Of a stretch of 64,000 nucleotides of DNA, positions 24,402 through 35,436 are shown piece after piece. Positions within the stretch are counted from its first letter, which is position 1, and every line of letters begins with the position of its first letter. Origin of the DNA: Zingiber officinale (Eukaryota; Streptophyta; Magnoliopsida; Zingiberales; Zingiberaceae); the NCBI RefSeq assembly GCF_018446385.1, contig NC_055996.1, forward strand, positions 130,372,532-130,436,531, read 5' to 3'. The translations under genes and the position numbers were made by a program. The notes below the pieces were generated by a model. The model saw nothing but the letters and a program-made list of their open reading frames with translations, was not told where the DNA came from and ran no database searches.

Positions 24402-24625
24402 TATTAATAATATAATATTATCATTATTAAAACAAGGATAATATGGTAAAATATCACGTTAAGTTATATACTAAAACCTCCAAACAAATAAGATTTTATT
24501 GGATTACCTAAATTGAACCAAACAACCAATGGTTATGTTTCATTCCCTATAACCTTGGTTATGCGATTACTTGGTAATCACATAACTAAGGTTATGTGTT
24601 ATAACTTGAACCAAACACACCCTTA

Positions 24626-25384
24626 AGGTAATATGCAACTAACCAAACGACCCCTAATTATTTTTTTTAGTCCAAGTATCAAGTTCTTCAAATCAACTAA
24701 TCTTTAAGGTAATCGACTTAATCTCACGGAAGTTTTCAACGACTATCAGGATAAATTGAAAAGTACTCACACAGATCTATCTAAATAACTAATATTTTAG
24801 ATATGTTTCTTACACTAGACAAAATCCCAAACAATACACCCCCACTAAGATTAGAAGCTAATCGTAAGTATTATGGATTATGGTGCATGACTTTTTTAAT
24901 CAAAGAACAAAATAATTTGGAAAGATGCACTTAGTTTTTATTTTTTATTTTCGGTAAAGGCATCCTTAAAAAAATATCAAAAGGATTTTCAAAAATATTA
25001 TTATTTTAGAATATAGTAGCTATTTAAAAGTACTTAATTTAAATAAAATTACCACTTAAAATACACTTATATTAAAATAGTTTTCCTGAATTTAATCTAA
25101 ATTATTCAAACTAAATCAAAATCACTCTAGATTAAATCACTTTAACACAATTATAACAATTATTGTAATTATTATCATAAATTCTATAAATATATTTATT
25201 TTGATCAATTTTGAATAATTTAAATTAAATTTTTAAAAAATATTTTAATATAATAATACTTCATATATAATAATTTAAAATAAAAGTACTAAATAAATTT
25301 ATTTTAACATATTATATATAACAATTATAGACATAATTGATATAATGAAACTAAAATGATATTTGTGAGGTGAAAAATATAATA
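24626..25384. other. intergenic DNA shared with unit 2
   Basis: A+T-rich sequence. From about 24690 it is colinear with 60830-61500 of unit 2, apart from the SINE there. No gene is seen. Confidence 0.6.
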
Positions 25385-25640
25385 GGCAATAACTAATTAA
25401 ATCCTACAATTGGGCCATTTGGACTTTCTTATTAGATTTCATTTAACTCATTCGTTTTCCATTTGCTAATTGTATTTAAAATCATCTTATTTTAATTGAT
25501 CCTTTTTTTTTTTTTTGCAAAATCTTAATTTCTTTTTCATGTCTCATCAAAACCTTCTCTCTTTAATTTATAAAGGATACCATCAAGTGTTCCAATTGGG
25601 TATCCCAACCTTATCCAATCCCAACTTTGCTTTTATATAT
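25385..25640. repeat. duplicated intergenic segment, copy a
   Basis: Matches 27230-27480 in order (core CCATTTGGACTTT, then CATTTAACTCATTCGTTTTCC, then CCAACCTTATCCAATCCCAA). Unit 2 has this block once, near 61545-61742, so the repeat arose within unit 1. Confidence 0.75.
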
Positions 25641-25862
25641 ACACACACGCACAACTGATGTAGACTAGGTATGATAATTTCATCTGAATTTAATAAGTAA
25701 TTTGATATCCGATCTGAATGGAGGAGGATATGGAGAGAATTTTATACCTAATTATAGTAAATGAATATTCTTATTTAGGTATGGGTATTTCAAGTATGGG
25801 TATTTCGAGTATAGGTATGAAGACGGATGTGGTAAAATTCTATCTATACTTTACCCGATACC

Positions 25863-25924
<62 letters not shown>

Positions 25925-26270
25925 CCATCTTAAAAAAAAGTCTTAGTTTGCCTCTTTATCTGGTCATCAACTAGTATCTTATCTTCGTTTCCACGAGAAA
26001 TGTTCATCCAATCGAAAGAGCGTGAGACGAGAAAGAGCTGACGTGAGAGGAGGAAGAGCTGACAAATACATTGAATTTTTTTTTTTAAAAAAAAATGAGA
26101 ATGGTGAGTATGATGAGTAGAATATGAATACCCGAAACTCCGACAGGTATAGAGATGAGTATGAAAGTTAAATACTCGATGAGTTTGAGGATGAGTATGA
26201 GTATAGATATAATAAATGGAGATGGGTACAGAGGATATGAAATCCTACCCATTGTTATCCTTATTGCAGA
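25641..26270. other. insertion specific to unit 1, unclassified
   Basis: This roughly 630-bp block is absent from unit 2 and from the second internal copy at 27450. It contains GGTATGGGTATTTC-type repeats, CCCGATACCCGATA, and an (AT)n run at 25866-25921. It is probably a non-autonomous transposon, but I cannot assign a family or clear target duplication. Confidence 0.45.
25866..25921. repeat. (TA)n microsatellite
   Basis: More than 50 bp of TA repeats. Confidence 0.95.
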
Positions 26271-27229
26271 CTTGGTCCGTGATAGCGTATTTTTTTAATT
26301 AATTAATTTATTTTGTTAAGCTTTCGGTTATGTTAAAAAAAATTTACTTTTAGAATTTAGGGTTGGGATTGTATTATAATACTTAATAAAAAAATTAAAT
26401 TAATTTTTTTTGAGGTTTGTACAAGATGTGTGTTGGGTAAGATCCTTTTATATATATGAAAAATGACGTGCAGAAGGGAAAATCTCAAGTAAAATCTAAG
26501 GGATAGACATATAAAATGATGGAGCCCATAAAAGTAAAAATGATAGGTCATTAATTTATGTGTCTATCTTTTTTTTCTGATATTTTTTCTCTTATATATA
26601 TATATATATATATATATCCCCGATCCCTGCCTCCATTGTTTGACACCGTCCTCACCGCCATTCCTTGTCAGATTCCTCACCCCGACTTCCAAGTTCCCTT
26701 TCCCCTCTCGACAAGCTTGTCCTCACCGAGACTCCAAAGTTCCCTCTCCTCGCTAGTCACTGTGACTTTTCTCTTGTCCTCGCCACGACTCCAAAGCTCC
26801 CTCTCCTCACCATGACTCTTCCTCGCCGCGATACTTAAGTTCTATGTCTTAGGAGCAAACTCAGCCAACGCCACCCAACACTAGGACCGATAACAACTCT
26901 TTTTCTTTCCTAATGACTATAAACTTAGCTTTGTCAATTTTGTTGTAGGCATGGCTTATCTTCTATTTAATTAAATCTTTTTTTTCTATTCATTTAACTT
27001 TGTTGGATACGAATTAACAGAGTTAGTGTGGTGTGATTTAGGTACCGATGGTATAAAAAATAGTAGAATGTTTAAAGCTACTTTGAATTGCACAAAATTA
27101 AGACTTTTGTACAGTGAATGTTTTGTTATAGGTTAATAGATCATCATCATCAAACAATTACTTTTAATTATAACTTTATAAGTGATGAGAAAAAGTCTTT
27201 TATTTGACTAAGTTCACCAAATATAATTA
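26271..27229. other. intergenic DNA shared with unit 2, including a leader-like GC-rich block
   Basis: Colinear with 61830-62620. The part at 26620-26900 is C-rich and contains repeats of a CGACTCCAAAG-TTCCCTCTCCTC motif, matching 61990-62280. It resembles an untranslated first exon (a CAGGACCG|GTAACG donor-like junction is seen in the unit 2 copy), but no protein can be read. Confidence 0.5.
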
Positions 27230-27600
27230 TCACTAATTAAATCCTTCAATGGGGGCCATTTGGACTTTTATATTAGATATCATTTAACTCATTCGTTTTC
27301 CAGTTGCTAGTTATATTTAAAATCATCTTATTTTAGTTGATCCTTCTTTTTTAAAATCTTAATTCCTTTTTGATCTCTCATCAAAACCTTCTCTCTTTAA
27401 TTTATAAAGGATACGATCAAGTGTTCCAATTAGGTATTCCAACCTTATCCAATCCCAACTTTGGTCCGCGCTAGCGTATTTCTTGTTTTTCTTTATTTAA
27501 TTTTTTTAAGCTTCTGATTATGTGAATAAGAAGGGTTGAATTATAATAAAATATTAAGTATAAAACAAATCTCAAATCAATTTTTTTAAGGTTTGCACGG
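27230..27600. repeat. duplicated intergenic segment, copy b
   Basis: Second copy of 25385-25640, continuing into sequence matching 26275-26420. Together they indicate a tandem duplication with a period of about 1.85 kb. Confidence 0.7.
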
Positions 27601-27936
27601 GGAGGTCTGAAAATTGGGAGGCCAAGGAGTCGAGCGTCGACTTGATTACTCTATCTTAGAACCACCTCAACATGTTTTAACAATCTTCTCTTATTCACGT
27701 GCCGCACACTAATAATTCTCCGGATCGTAGTGTCTTTATTTTTTTCAAGCACATTTATCACAATATAGAAGATATTATCAAAGAATTTTTTCTCAACATA
27801 CATCATATCTAAATTATGTTAAATGAGTAGATACTTCCAATATGATAGCTCCTAAAAAATGCTTCTTTTCTTCCAACCACACTTGTGTTGGTCTCGTGAG
27901 GCCGACAACAGGGGGTGAATTGCCTGAAATTACAAA
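27601..27936. other. gap to the first Tekay-like LTR, nothing recognised
   Basis: A+T-rich sequence without a readable gene. ACAAA at 27932-27936, just before the LTR, could be one half of a target duplication; no partner was found. Confidence 0.4.
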
Positions 27937-28186
27937 TGTAACGCCCCGTCTTCTACTGTCTAGGCTATAAGGCCGGGGGTTACATTATGCTAAACTGTTC
28001 TTGGAATATCACTAAATACCAAGGTGCGGAAAAACTGAAATAATTTAAAATTTCTACTAATTGCTATCAAATCTGGAATATATTCCAGATACACTTTTAT
28101 TATTGTACATATGCTAAAGAAGGAAACTTAACTTTCTATTTGGTCAAAAACATGAAATTAGACACTTCTAGTTGAAATCAGACATT

Positions 28187-28487
28187 CCAATCGATCGGCT
28201 GATGGATTGGAGTTGTCTGATCGATCCACTGATCGATTCAACATGCTACTGTGCATGGGGTCAATTCTGGATCGATCGGCTAATCGATCCAGCCTGGCCA
28301 ATCGATCCAGAGATCGATTCAAAAGCTCTCTGTTCGCGGGATTAAAACTCCCGATCGATCCGCTGATCGATCCATGGCCGATCGATCAGTTGATCGATTC
28401 ATCAGCTTTCTGTACGCGGCAGATCGCTTCCCAATCGATCGGTTGATCGATTGGGGACCCTCCAATCAATCGGCTGATCGATTGGAG
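28187..28487. repeat. degenerate array of CGATC-rich palindromes
   Basis: Ten or so imperfect copies of a 20-24-bp palindromic unit of the form ATCGATCGGCTGATCGAT, separated by unrelated spacers. It lies inside an LTR. Confidence 0.8.
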
Positions 28488-29574
28488 TTCTGATTTCTGC
28501 GATTCCTGCTGCATTTCACCTCTATTCCACATACAACACAATTGTATCAACTTAAAAGCATTTCTAACTTGCTAAGCATGTCATTACTCTCATCATACCT
28601 AATTATTTAACCAACATCAAGACAACTAGTGGTCTAAGCATAATATAGTGCACACATTCATAATTCATGACACTTAATACTCTAGAAGTGCAGAAATTAA
28701 CCAAAACTGAAATACTGAGTCCTTAGGTGGGCTACTCCCCAAGGGTCTTTATTCCAAGTTCCTGCTCACACACACCTTGACGCATTGCCCTCCAGCCTCC
28801 GCTAATCCATCTTTTCTTTGCCTTTATCTGCAGTATAAGGAAAAATGAAACTATAAGCTTGGGAGCTTAGTAAGAAACCATCTACCTCACAAAACATGCA
28901 TTCGAAGAAATCATGCTTTCAAAAGATGCTACTCGAAATACATGCTGATAATCATGTTGAAAATACTAAAACATGGCATATCGACAATTAAGTCATGCTA
29001 ACAAATACTGAACAAGGAGAAACTAATCTTTGTATCAACAAGCTAACTAAATCGATACATAAGCTAAGTTATTCGTTATAACATTAAGCAAACTAAGCTG
29101 GAGCTAAGCTGTATTCACATATCTGGTTTGTCAAGTTTGAAAACTATTTTCATACATAGATAAAAATAATAATCATGTTGTTGTTGGGCCCGACAACTGT
29201 ACTTGCTATGCGCACATCACTAACTAGGCCTGAGATAGCAAGTCCCGAATCTAGTATGGGTACTAGGTTATCTAAACCTAGGGACGACTATGGGAGCCCA
29301 ACCCAAGGACAACTGAGAGTCCAGTACAGTGCCTCTAATAAAGTAAAATATTGTTTATAAACTAATTTATCTTATCTTGCTTTTACTAGGTTATCTGAAC
29401 CTAGAGCTAGGTTATCTGAACCTAGAGGCGACTATGGGAGCCCACCCATTGGACCGTAGTCCCATATAAACTGAAGCAAGGCTATGTATGCTATTTAAAA
29501 ATGTAACTATGACATTTAACTGAATTACTAAAATGCCTACTGTAGTATCACTACAAGAAAAAAGACATACAACA

Positions 29575-29990
29575 ACGGTTTTTCACCGTTGTCGTAGGCC
29601 ATTTTTAACTGTTGTTAAAGGCTGTGTTGTTAAAAGGGGTGGCAAACGACAACAGTTTTTAACCGTTGTCTACGAAGGCAAAGACAACATTTTAACAACG
29701 GTGAAAAACTGTTGTCTTTTCCTACAAAGACAACAGTTTTTCACCGTTGTCTTTGAGCGTATGCCTAGGCTCTTCAACAACAGTTTTGAACTGTCTACAA
29801 CAACGGCTAAAAAGCGTTGTCTTTTTAGTCAATGACATCGGTTTGACAACGGTTAAAAACCGTTGTCTTTTTAGGCAACGATGTTAAATAACATCAGTTT
29901 GTCACTATTGTCTTTTAACGCCATTGACAACAGTTTGACATATTTAAACTGATGTCTTTGGGTACAATATACAACATTTTGACAATAAAT
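29575..29990. repeat. left sub-terminal repeat zone of the CACTA element
   Basis: Repeated units AACGGTTTTTCACCGTTGTC and GACAACAGTTTTTAACCGTT in both orientations. Confidence 0.85.
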
Positions 29991-31204
29991 AAAAAACTTA
30001 TTAATCTTTTCCTACTCAATGGTTTATAAAAAACATCCAGTGCAAATTTCATTGATAAAAAACCTACATAATCAATATTTACAATGCAAATATTCCAACA
30101 TTCAAACATCACAAAAGTACCAAACATCAACATTCAAACATCACAAAAGTTTACACAGCCAAAAGTTTATATATATCACACATATAGTCCAAAATATCAT
30201 GTTTTGTTGGAGCACGTCTTCTCTACCTGTGCATCTTCTAAACTGCCTGAGTGTCTTCTAAACTGCAGCCTTTTCTGGTTTCTCCTCCCTCCTAGCTTCT
30301 CTTTTCTTCTCCTTTCACAGAAACTGCAGCATATGATTGCAAGTAAATTCATTTCCCAGGAGTAAATGGCATAAAAAATGGATCTCTTGGAAATTTCACA
30401 CCTGACCTTATTACAGTTTTACAAAAACTCAGAGTAGTATGTCTTAAAAGACCAGCTATATGGCTTTACAAGTAACTCTTAAGTATGGTAAACCAAACCT
30501 ATCAACTTTACATATATCAAAAAAAATTCTATCCAATTTGAAGCATATAGAATCTAGCTAAATTCACAGAGCAAGCAATGGCTTAGAGCAACAACCATAT
30601 TCTGGTTCTATCATCGAGCATCAAAAAAGCATTATAGAATCTAGCTAAATTAGACATGAAAAATCAAGTTCCAACTTATTTCCGGAGCATACAAAATCAC
30701 AAATACAAACAAGGGCTGAAGCAACAAAGCAGCACACAGAGAATTAAACAAACAAGCTTTACTAATTTAAATTCACAGAGCAAGCAAATTGATCAACCCA
30801 CAATTATCATAAGGATCTACTCTCTTGATACTCAAATAGACTCAGTAAACGGCCTAACTTCTAGCAGGAATCAAAATTCCTAACTATATTAGCATTTTCC
30901 CCAATTCATATTCGAATAAAATTCTCCGACAATCATGCAAAAGAATAGAGATGGTTTATTTAGTTTTTATACGGAATAGAGAGTAGAAAAGAGCAATCCA
31001 AACTTCCGACAACATCATAGAGGATACCGCTAATTAGATCATGGAAATCACATAGATAGAACTAGTAAAGAACATAAAAGCCCAAGATTTAACGATGAGA
31101 CTGAGGGATTTAACAAAGGACCTGCATCTAACCATGTATCAAACTAGAAATTAATATGATCTTCACCTAAACGCCATCTAATCTGCTCTTCTGCTACGTT
31201 TCTC

Positions 31205-31385
31205 ATCTGTAACGTCCTGTGCAGTTGCTAGATGTTTAAGTCTTGTTAAACAATGAGAGCGAGGATTGTTTAAGTCCTGTGCAGTTGCTAGATCATGTTT
31301 AACGTTGAATACTAATTGATTTCTGTAACGTCCTGTAACGTTGAATACTAACGTCCTGTGCAGTTGCTAGATCATGTTTAACGTC
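31205..31385. repeat. shuffled short repeats in the CACTA interior
   Basis: GTCCTGTGCAGTTGCTAGAT appears three times, and GTAACGT / AACGTTGAATACTAA pieces are interleaved in changing order within 180 bp. Confidence 0.75.
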
Positions 31386-31902
31386 CTAGCTCTCATCTAA
31401 TTCGAACAATGCTCATTGGATGCTCGAAAGCTTCAGGTTCGATATGCTTAGTTAATAGCCTTAACATGTGATTTTTGCAAAACATATGACATGATAATTG
31501 TAATTAGATTTTTTTTTTACTTGTAAAAAATCGCTATGGGCATTGAAACATAACAGACTTTATTGATCTGAACACTTAACATCACAAATGTTCAAGCTTG
31601 CCACTTTTCCCTGCATCAATAATGCATTGAAACAAGGTATCACGCAACCAATCCAGGACAGTTTGCATGTCATTCGAAATTGAAAAGTAAACTTTTGTTA
31701 GCAAAAAAGACAACTTGATAACATGCACTTTGGAGGTGAGACTAGGGGAAATTATCAGGTCATTTTACACTATAATGGAATAAATCCTAGTTAGGACCTG
31801 ATTAATATGGAACTAAACAGGCTACACTATACAAAAAAGTAAATTTCAATAGAGGGAGAATACATATAAAAATCATACTTTTAGTTCAAAGATGGAACAA
31901 AC

Positions 31903-32186
31903 CTGAGCACGAATAAAGCCAGAAAGAGCAAAAGTGGTATACTGGCCGGTGTACACTCCATTATCATCCAAGTGTCCAATATTGATTTGGATGGATGCGT
32001 GATCCTTGGCAGTGATTAGTCTGTTCGTAGCAGAACTAGGGGAGAAAACGAAAGTTGGAAAAAACATCACAATAGTCAACATAATCGATCAATATATCCA
32101 TGCTACAGAAGATCTAATTACTAATAAGATAATCACCATTTTCTAAGGATATAAAGATTCATCATTTCACCCGCTTCGTTCTGCAT
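31903..32186 (-). pseudogene. RPS21: captured fragment of ribosomal protein S21 (eS21) gene
   Basis: Two exons are readable on the minus strand. The first (32186 down to 32137) encodes MQNEAGEMMNLYILRK plus part of a Cys codon. The second (32035 down to 31903) completes the Cys and gives [20 protein letters not shown] onward to GFIRAQ. Both borders have GT/AG splice signals at the positions plant RPS21 genes use. About 61 of the usual roughly 82 residues are present; the last exon (after GFIRAQ) was not found. The reading frame is open, but the fragment lacks its own 3' end and lies inside a CACTA element, so it is a captured piece and not the functional gene. Confidence 0.88.
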
Positions 32187-32352
32187 CTTGAAAGTGATAT
32201 CGCTTCCCAAGATTCACAAATATGTGACCAAATCACCTGATAACACAATAAAAACATTTAGGAAAAAATATTTGACCAAATCACCTTATAATAAACATAG
32301 CCTTCAAGCACATAAAATACGAAAATAAAATTCAAGAAACTCACAGACATAC

Positions 32353-32500
32353 CACTACTTTGTGGACCCATGATAGAAACTACAGCATAGGAGAATCCAT
32401 GCTCTGCCAACTTCACTGACTTCATAAAGTGTTCAAGACTCGTGACATTGAATACACCATCTCCGTCAATCAGTTGGATAGAGCAACATTCATTAGCCAT
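32353..32500 (-). pseudogene. RHD3: captured 5' exon of an RHD3/SEY1-type ER-shaping GTPase gene
   Basis: The minus-strand exon starts at ATG (32500) and encodes [20 protein letters not shown] onward to [14 protein letters not shown], then a GT donor. This is the N-terminus of plant ROOT HAIR DEFECTIVE 3 proteins, dynamin-like GTPases that fuse ER tubules, and includes the start of the P-loop (GPQSSGKS). The next exon, with KST, is absent and an RPS21 piece follows 166 bp downstream instead. An acceptor-like AAGCAG precedes the ATG, so the 5' UTR intron may also have been captured, from about 32510 to 34200. Only about 50 of more than 800 residues are present. Confidence 0.85.
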
Positions 32501-34300
32501 TTCTGCTTAAAAAAAAGAAGAAAACAGTAATTGATGTGAGGTCAAAAACAATCCTTTAACCGACACAATAGACATCAATTGAATTATTGCATTATGGAAG
32601 TGAAGTAATAATCCTTTAACATGACAGACATAATAGATTACTCATATCACAAGCCAATGCATATAACTTATCATACAACTATACTTATTGGTATTGATGG
32701 AGTCTATTTGTTGGTCCATTCCATTGGATTGTAGGTTATTTTCTTTGTAACGACTTGGATGCTGAGATCTCTAGTTATGGTATCATCTCCTAGAAGCCAA
32801 CATGACTACATGAAAGGCAAGCAAGGTCATGGATTCTAGTGAGTACTTAGATAGCTTGAACCTTCCTAAAGTATCATCTCTAGTTATGGTACAATCGTTT
32901 TTCAGAAACTTAAGGGGAAGTTGTTGATGTAGTTGTACTTGAGTTGGACTCATTTTAATGTGTTAGTAAAATGTATGACGTTATGTTTAAGTTGGACAAA
33001 ACCTCTATATCTTGAAGCTTTAATCCATACAACAAACTTTAATGAGAAAAGTAAATGACCAAATTAAAGATAAAAATATGTTATAGCTACATGCGCAAAA
33101 GGCAAAAATAACATATTCTGATGCATAAAGCAGTTATTGGGCTGCGCGAGTAATCCAATAAAGCATCAGGCTGAAGACATTCAGAACATAAAAATAGGGG
33201 AACTTAAAGAACAGTGATTATTGGGCTATCAGATCAAATACCAAACTAAAGCATCAGGCTGAAGACATTCAGAACATAAAAATAGGGGAACTTAAAGAAC
33301 AGTGATTCCTGTTTCATTAATTCAGATATCATTTATTTGTGACACCCAAGAAATGTTGCAAGTATTCTGCAAACAAATCGAAGTAACATCAACCTTAAGT
33401 TTAGCATGGAAAACTTTTGATCGGGTTAAGTAGACATTACTGTCCTGTCTGAAAGGATCTCTTACTTCCAAAGGCAAGTAATTATCCTACAATAGTAGAA
33501 AACACAAGAGGAGAAAACTAAGTAATCTCAAGACAAAAGCAAGATGGATAAGTGAAGTATCAGATAACATAAAGAAGTAGCACCAGGGTTGCAATATCAT
33601 CAACGCAACCATTGGTGTCGACTTATCACACCTCAGTACGTAGCTCATCGGTTGTCCCAAAGCCAACCACATATCCCTCAAAAGGTCCACCATAGTCCAT
33701 CTAAGGAGCCTCCTTCATCCATGGATTGACGCAGTAAATCAGCTTCGACTTTGTAAAAACAACCTCTCCGCCTTTCCCTTACAACACCTCCTTCGAATCA
33801 GAAATTAAAAAAAAAAGGAAAACTTTTTCCAATCTGGAGTGCATTCCCACCATCGAACTGCATTTCGATCCCGCACAAACGAAAAAATAATAATAAATAC
33901 AAGAATCAGATGAAGGCGTAAAGAAGTTCACCCCTAGTACAGCAAAGAATACCAGCGCATGGCCCGTTGGTCGGGATCAAACCCAAAAAGCAAGGAAACC
34001 TAGCATCAAACTCAAGCTCTCCTAAATACCATCAATTCTCCTTACTTCGGGCACCAGCTTCCTTGGTCGGGATGCATCGTAGGGCTCAGTACTCGAAAAA
34101 CATGGATATGCGAGAGAACTGGGAATCGACTCCGCGGAACGCTAGTCGGAAATGTCTACGACGAAGGAATCAGATCTATGGGCGATGACAAGCTGATTAT
34201 TGGGCTGCGCGAGTAATCCAGCTTTGCCCTACAGGGAAGCGTCGCCCTCGCGGTCAGTGACGACTGGGAGGAGGATTTGTAGAAGTAGTGATTATTGGGC
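32501..34300 (-). other. CACTA interior upstream of the RHD3 piece
   Basis: No protein family is recognised. The stretch at 33660-33700 reads MDYGGPFEGYVVGFGTTDEL on the minus strand after an in-frame start, but I cannot place it. A 70-bp segment is duplicated (about 33158-33225 and 33237-33305), and GGGCTGCGCGAGTAATCCA recurs at about 33140 and 34202. It may include the captured leader of RHD3. Confidence 0.4.
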
Positions 34301-34317
34301 AGCGCAGCTTGGAAAGG

Positions 34318-34440
34318 AATGGAGAAGGGGCAACGGGTTTAGGGCTTGGAGAGGAAAGGAGAAGGGGCGACAGGTTTAGGGCTTGGAGAGGAAAGGAGAA
34401 GGGGTGGTGGGTTTAGGGCTTGGAGAGGAAAGGAGAAAGA
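34318..34440. repeat. minisatellite of about 45-48 bp, three units
   Basis: The unit contains TTTAGGGCTTGGAGAGGAAA and GGAGAAGGGG and is repeated three times near the right end of the CACTA element. Confidence 0.75.
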
Positions 34441-34574
34441 AAAATGTGAAGTAGATGAAGAGATCGTAAAGGAGGGGGAATGCGGCGGTAAAAACATTTC
34501 GAGGAGAGGGAAAGAAAAAACGCGGCGGCAAAAAATGGTGAAAGGGAAATATGGTGAAGGGAAAAATAATGGTA

Positions 34575-34850
34575 TTCAACAACACTTAATAGACAACGGT
34601 TTTTAAAAACTGTTGTTGTAATCCCAAAAAATAGTGTACATAGACAATAATTTTCAAAAACTGTTGTCGTACCCTTTAAAAACCGTTGTTGTATCCCCAA
34701 AAAAACATAAATAGACAACGGTTTTTAAAAACCGTTGTCATAGGCCAAAAAAATTACTAAACGACAACAGTTTTTGTTAAAACCGTTGTTAAAAGGTAAA
34801 AAGACAACGGTTTGGTATAAAACCGTTGTCGTTTGAATGTTGTTGAATGA
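34575..34850. repeat. right sub-terminal repeat zone of the CACTA element
   Basis: Inverted and direct copies of GACAACGGTTTTTAAAAACC-type units mirror the left zone. Confidence 0.85.
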
Positions 34851-35364
34851 CATTTTTCTTGTAGTGTATATAACTGTACTAGGCATTTTATCGAGCACCT
34901 GACGTGCTCTAATTCTGCATATGGTTGCACTAAGGGTATAAAAGCGAACTAAGAATATAAAAGCATACAAATAGCTACTTATACTGTAGGTGAGGGGTTA
35001 CTCACCTCCTGCGCTAAGTTTTCTTACAATCCGATCGCTAGATTTCCGGAGAAGAAGATCTCTTCGACAATCTTCTTACGTCTACGCGTTCTTCTCGCGG
35101 AGAGGAACGTCCTCGTGCCGGAGTTGTCGTCGGAAAGTGCTCCTACGACCCTAGGGATGGAACCCTAGGTTTCCTTGGGCTTGGCGTGAAGAGAGGGTGC
35201 GGGAGAGAGAGATGTTCGGCGGTGAGGGTTTGAGAGAGAAAAGAAGTTGTCGTTCAAGAATAATAAGTTCCCTCTTAAATTTCCTATTTATATTAAGTGA
35301 TTAATACACCCCAACTAAACCTTAAATATAATTGCTCTCCTTCTCTTTCAGCACACCCCTGCTG

Positions 35365-35436
35365 GGGCCCCTTGGTTACTAAGTCATCCTATAAGTCATA
35401 GAGTCCATAGGTCTCGGGTTCAATTCCCGCTTAGGC
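35365..35436 (+). other. antisense tRNA-like segment in the Tekay-like LTR
   Basis: Contains a B-box-like CGGGTTCAATTCCCG (35415-35429) that can form a T-arm, preceded by a CTATAAGTCATAGAG anticodon-arm-like hairpin. It is opposite in sense to the LTR, which reads on the minus strand. It lies about 135-205 bp from the LTR's 5' end, close to where the unrelated-looking solo LTR at 12825 has its own. Confidence 0.5.

Larger units (their letters stand above)
23188..24622. mobile_element. PIF/Harbinger-type non-autonomous element
   Basis: Terminal inverted repeats GGGCGTGTTTGGTTC and GAACCAAACACACCC, with a perfect TTA target duplication (23185-23187 and 24623-24625). These are the hallmarks of PIF/Harbinger (Tourist). 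It is 1435 bp long and absent from unit 2. It holds a GC-rich block (about 23500-24110) and a long (AT)n run (24339-24398). No transposase is recognised. Confidence 0.8.
29549..34866. mobile_element. CACTA (En/Spm) transposon carrying host gene fragments
   Basis: Ends CACTACAAGAAAAA and TTTTTCTTGTAGTG with a perfect 3-bp TAT duplication (29546-29548 and 34867-34869), diagnostic of CACTA elements. Sub-terminal zones (29575-29990 and 34575-34850) are packed with short palindromic units such as ACAACGGTTTTTCACCGTTG, the usual transposase-binding type. It is 5318 bp long. No TNPA or TNPD transposase is seen. The interior carries pieces of at least two plant genes, RHD3-type and RPS21, in the same orientation. 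It is therefore a non-autonomous, Pack-CACTA-type element. Confidence 0.9.

Noticed and set aside
32353-32500. An active RHD3 gene
   Set aside because: Only the first coding exon is present, the P-loop is cut at the splice site, and the next exon downstream belongs to RPS21. It sits within CACTA ends.
34346-34718. Overlapping open frames near the right end of the CACTA element
   Set aside because: They cover a minisatellite and the sub-terminal palindrome zone; low complexity in all frames.
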